A DNA stretch of 64,000 bases from Bacillota bacterium (GTDB lineage: Bacteria > Bacillota > Clostridia > Lachnospirales > Lachnospiraceae), in contig JAFAFU010000005.1 in assembly GCA_023423335.1 (NCBI GenBank), positions 1-64,000 of the forward strand. The letters are read 5' to 3'. Made by a program: the position numbers and the translations under genes. The notes beneath the pieces were generated by a model. It was given only the letters and a program-made list of their open reading frames with translations. It was not told where the DNA came from and did no database searches. Each line of letters begins with the position of its first letter. The first letter of the stretch is position 1. Below, piece by piece: positions 61,282 to 64,000 of the stretch.

Positions 61282-61533
61282 ATGTCAAAAACAATACTAG
61301 GCTTCGTCCTCCATGACCGGATCAAAAAGGCTGCCCAGGTACAGGAGCTGTTAACAAAGTACGGCTGTGAGATTAATACCAGAATCGGCCTCCATGCCGC
61401 TTCCGAGGATACCTGCAGTAAGGATGGCTTAATTCTGCTGGAGTTCATCGATAATGCAGAGAAGGCGGTAAAGGAATTTGAAAAAGAGCTGAAGGATATC
61501 GCCGAGGTGGATGTTAAAAAGATGGTATTCTGA
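61282..61533 (+). CDS. TM1266-like ACT-fold protein (hydrogenase-system regulator family)
   Basis: An 83-residue protein starting MSKTILGFVLHDRIKKAAQ; it resembles the TM1266 family (putative iron-only hydrogenase system regulators, ACT-like fold): an opening strand, VQELLTKYGCEINTRIGLH, and LILLEFIDNAEKAVKEF. AAGG lies eight bases before the chosen ATG; an in-frame ATG seven codons earlier is possible. No HydA/E/F/G gene is in the window, so the link to hydrogenase maturation is not shown by context. Confidence 0.75.
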   Translation: MSKTILGFVLHDRIKKAAQVQELLTKYGCEINTRIGLHAASEDTCSKDGLILLEFIDNAEKAVKEFEKELKDIAEVDVKKMVF

Positions 61534-61557
61534 CCCAGAAGCAAGTCCCTGTAAGCC

Positions 61558-61614
61558 AAAAGAGCTGCCATGGAATAAGGAGCAAAATGTCCCCCTTCTA
61601 TGGCAGCTCTTTTT
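61558..61614. terminator. Terminator between the ACT-like gene and the FtsX-type permease gene
   Basis: AAAAGAGCTGCCAT (61558-61571) pairs with ATGGCAGCTCTTTT (61600-61613) around a loop of 28 bases, followed by T-run on the plus strand. It serves both convergent genes. Confidence 0.9.
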
Positions 61615-61619
61615 TTATA

Positions 61620-64000
61620 TCAGATAATTTCCTGCTTCAAGGCATCGATAATGTTCTCCTTCTTAACCTTTCTGGCCGCATATAGCATAGCGGTGCTGAC
61701 CATCAGAAATACCGCGGCAATCACAATAATTATACTGTTGACCGGCAGAAGGAAGGGAAATTCGAATTTCCTCATTAAGGTTATATACATAAGGTATATC
61801 GCGCCAATACTGGCTGGCAGACCATATAGCAAGGCTTTTATGCCATAAAACATGCTCTCATAATTCAGCATAATATTAAATCCCTTCGGGGTAATACCAA
61901 TTGATTTTAACATTGCAAATTCCCGCTTTCTCAGCGCAATGCTGGTGGACACCGTATTCAGGATATTCGCCGCACATATGGCTGAAATGAGGATGATGAA
62001 GGCATAGGTAAATATGGATAACAGCAATACCACCTGTTCCTCCGACTTACGGGAGGCGTATAAATTATATGAACGCAATTTACTGTTCCCAACCTGCGAC
62101 TGGAGATTTTCAATATTCTCCTGCAGAGTCATAGGCTCCTTGCCGCTGAGAAATACCTGCGTACTAATTCTTTCAGTCACATCTAACCCTTCGGTTAAAC
62201 GATTAAAATAATCTCTGGAAAGAATGATATGAAAATTTGCATACTTACCATGGGATTGGATTCCCATGGGCATATGTCCGGTTAATGCCGCTACCCTCAG
62301 AGGTTCCAGTGATACTATGCGTTCGGTATCCGGAAGCTGGCAGGACAACTCCAGTTCATCCCCAATGGAATATTTGACGGCTCTTGCCTCCACATACTTA
62401 CCCTTTGCATCATCAGCATATTTAATCGTATCTATAATAACTGCTCCGGGCTGCTCCGGGTCCGTGAGCTTCTTATAATCAAGCCCTGCCTCCTCGGCAT
62501 AACGCTGCAATACTTCATCGCTCAAAACATTGACGGTAACATTATAGGGATACTTTCCATCCATCAAAGAAAATGATTTATACTCCTCAAGATAATCCGC
62601 AATCTTTTCCTCCGGTATCCAGGCGGATACCTCAAGGCTCTCTACAACCGACAGCTCTTCAATATCCTCCAGGGTAACGATCCTTCTTATAAGGTCTGCA
62701 TTCTCAGCATCATTGTCACCATATACGGTTGCCACAATGTCATAGTTTATGCCGTTCTGGGTCAAATACAAGGCTTTTTTCAAATTCTCCGTAAAGGCAG
62801 ATACCACAAGGAACAAAAGCATACTGATAATCAGGGAGAATACCGTAGCTTTATATCTTTTCTTATTCCTTTTCAGATTTTTAAGACCCAGTTCCCCTTC
62901 GATTCCAAAGATTTTTCTTGTAAGCCTCCAGGTCCTGACCTGCTTCCTGGTCACCTTCACATCCGTGGACTGGCGGATCGCATCTATGGCTGATATACGG
63001 GAGGCTCTTCTTGCAGGGAGATAGGTGGATATCAGGATGGTCCCGGACGATATAATAACAGCCGCAAGAATGGCGGACGGGAAAAACGCCACCCTGAGTC
63101 CGGTAGATACCCCCAAGGTATCGGTTAAAATCGGGTTAATGAAGAAAAATGTAATTCCCAATCCGATGTGACCTGCGGCAATACCGATGGGAATACTGAT
63201 TGCCCCGATGACAGCCCCTTCAAAGAAAACGGAATTTCGCTTCTGCTTCTTCGTAGCCCCGACACTGGACATCATGCCCAGATGCCTGGACCGTTCCGAT
63301 ACGGAAATTGCAAATGCGTTATAAATTAGGGATATCGACCCGATTACAATAATCCCCATAATAATCACGGATAAGGTATACATCATTCCTCTTAAAGCAT
63401 CATCCTTGACCGCACCGTAATATCTGAGTAATCCATGGTTAAACCGAAGTCCGCCAATCCCATTCTCCCCGGCCAGATTTGTGGCATAATCAAATATATC
63501 ATTATTAATATGCTTAACGACTACGGCTGCATCAAAGGTCTCATCCGCTGATACCGATTGCGGATCGATATAGGAAATGGCTGTATATCCCGGTGACCAG
63601 GTATATTCCCTTGCAGGACGTTCCATGATACCGACGATGGTATAGATCTTCGTTAAATCCTCCGTAAGCACCTCGGCAACCTGATTCTCCCTCCATAGCA
63701 GGGCATAATCCTGCTGCATTGCCCCGACACCTTCCATTCCTTCCGCCAGCTCTGTCGGATAGCGCTGGCCGATGGTCAGATTAAGGACATCTCCGACGGA
63801 ATACTCCACCTTCGCATTGGAAATCACTGCTTCTGATATTACGAGCTCCTCCGGCTTCTCCGGCATTCTGCCCTCAATCAATTTAATCGGGAATTTCGTA
63901 TAGCCTTCCCTGCTGTATTCCTCAATGAAGAGATAGGGCTTATTGTGGTTTGCGCTGCCCTGCAAAGGGGCGAAGCCAAGATCCCTTCGCATGATGACTG
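61620..64000 (-). CDS. ABC transporter permease, FtsX/MacB type (cut by right edge)
   Basis: The open frame continues past the right edge, so the N-terminus and its first TM are missing; at least 792 residues are present. Two FtsX domains are visible: the first around 205-335 (SISLIYNAFAISVSERSRHLGMMSSVGATKKQ, landmarks SERSRHLGMM and GATKKQ), and the second at the C-terminus (SIALRKREFAMLKSIGI). A central TM begins the second half (TVFSLIISMLLFLVV), with a large extracellular domain between. This is the long duplicated permease seen with MacB-like or BceA-like ATPases in Firmicutes. The ATPase gene should lie to the right. Confidence 0.9.
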   Translation of the reverse strand, partial: VIMRRDLGFAPLQGSANHNKPYLFIEEYSREGYTKFPIKLIEGRMPEKPEELVISEAVISNAKVEYSVGDVLNLTIGQRYPTELAEGMEGVGAMQQDYALLWRENQVAEVLTEDLTKIYTIVGIMERPAREYTWSPGYTAISYIDPQSVSADETFDAAVVVKHINNDIFDYATNLAGENGIGGLRFNHGLLRYYGAVKDDALRGMMYTLSVIIMGIIVIGSISLIYNAFAISVSERSRHLGMMSSVGATKKQKRNSVFFEGAVIGAISIPIGIAAGHIGLGITFFFINPILTDTLGVSTGLRVAFFPSAILAAVIISSGTILISTYLPARRASRISAIDAIRQSTDVKVTRKQVRTWRLTRKIFGIEGELGLKNLKRNKKRYKATVFSLIISMLLFLVVSAFTENLKKALYLTQNGINYDIVATVYGDNDAENADLIRRIVTLEDIEELSVVESLEVSAWIPEEKIADYLEEYKSFSLMDGKYPYNVTVNVLSDEVLQRYAEEAGLDYKKLTDPEQPGAVIIDTIKYADDAKGKYVEARAVKYSIGDELELSCQLPDTERIVSLEPLRVAALTGHMPMGIQSHGKYANFHIILSRDYFNRLTEGLDVTERISTQVFLSGKEPMTLQENIENLQSQVGNSKLRSYNLYASRKSEEQVVLLLSIFTYAFIILISAICAANILNTVSTSIALRKREFAMLKSIGITPKGFNIMLNYESMFYGIKALLYGLPASIGAIYLMYITLMRKFEFPFLLPVNSIIIVIAAVFLMVSTAMLYAARKVKKENIIDALKQEII

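Noticed and set aside
1..64000. tRNA, rRNA or CRISPR array
   Set aside because: I scanned for T-loop motifs, rRNA landmarks and regular direct repeats and saw none; a covariance search would be decisive.

Overview
This window looks like a chromosomal segment of an anaerobic Clostridia bacterium, most likely Lachnospiraceae (Anaerocolumna / Lachnoclostridium-like). The reasons are a SCIFF ranthipeptide precursor with its radical SAM maturase, oxygen-independent HemZ, ferredoxin-linked IorAB, strong GGAGG ribosome sites, consensus TTGACA-17-TATAAT promoters, and many paired esterase and binding-protein genes typical of plant-glycan users. I saw no rRNA, tRNA, CRISPR array, prophage or intact insertion sequence. 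Most genes are on the minus strand.

Layout. 1-6 kb: the start of a secreted Fn3 protein, a small membrane protein, upp, galM, then a cobalamin riboswitch leading to a DUF4430 (transcobalamin-like) membrane-anchored protein and an ECF S component, and cspA. 6-14 kb: an arylpyruvate/arylacetate block made of a sodium:solute symporter, paaK, iorA, iorB, a double-ACT protein, a second paaK and a second double-ACT protein. 14-22 kb: aspS, a Dabb protein, two SGNH/SASA esterases, an orphan sugar-type binding lipoprotein and a divergent LysR. 22-31.6 kb: a cheY-cheA-cheW-mcp-cheR-cheB operon, followed by a hybrid histidine kinase with its own promoter. 31.7-34.6 kb: an ABC-2 exporter pair and a LytTR-DUF3021 regulatory pair, which differ in base use from the flanks. 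34.6-46.2 kb: a long minus-strand run in the order scfA (SCIFF), scfB, M50 protease, recJ, apt, rel, MBL hydrolase, hemZ, hisS. 46.4-50 kb: degV, a small conserved-looking protein and pepF. 50-52.5 kb: a BlaI/BlaR1-like pair with a non-penicillin-binding sensor domain, and two tiny genes. 52.6-64 kb: nitroreductase and OhrR-type regulator, argC, a membrane protein, a ZIP transporter, a CapA-like protein, a small lipoprotein, an M20 peptidase, a polysaccharide deacetylase, a TM1266-like ACT protein and part of an FtsX-type ABC permease.

Most notable signals. (1) A recurrent hairpin + Shine-Dalgarno cassette lies just before the start codons of hisS, apt and the M50 protease, with a compensatory base-pair change and constant spacing; a diverged fourth copy precedes a possible leader ORF before hisS. 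(2) The SCIFF maturase gene runs directly into a membrane metalloprotease gene. (3) A B12 riboswitch controls a DUF4430 protein plus an orphan S component, a candidate corrinoid uptake system. (4) Two PaaK and two ACT-ACT genes surround one IorAB. (5) A perfect 30-bp palindrome covers the blaI promoter of an M56 sensor pair whose sensor domain is not a penicillin binder. (6) Two distant copies of one hairpin family occur at 603-665 and 47360-47458.
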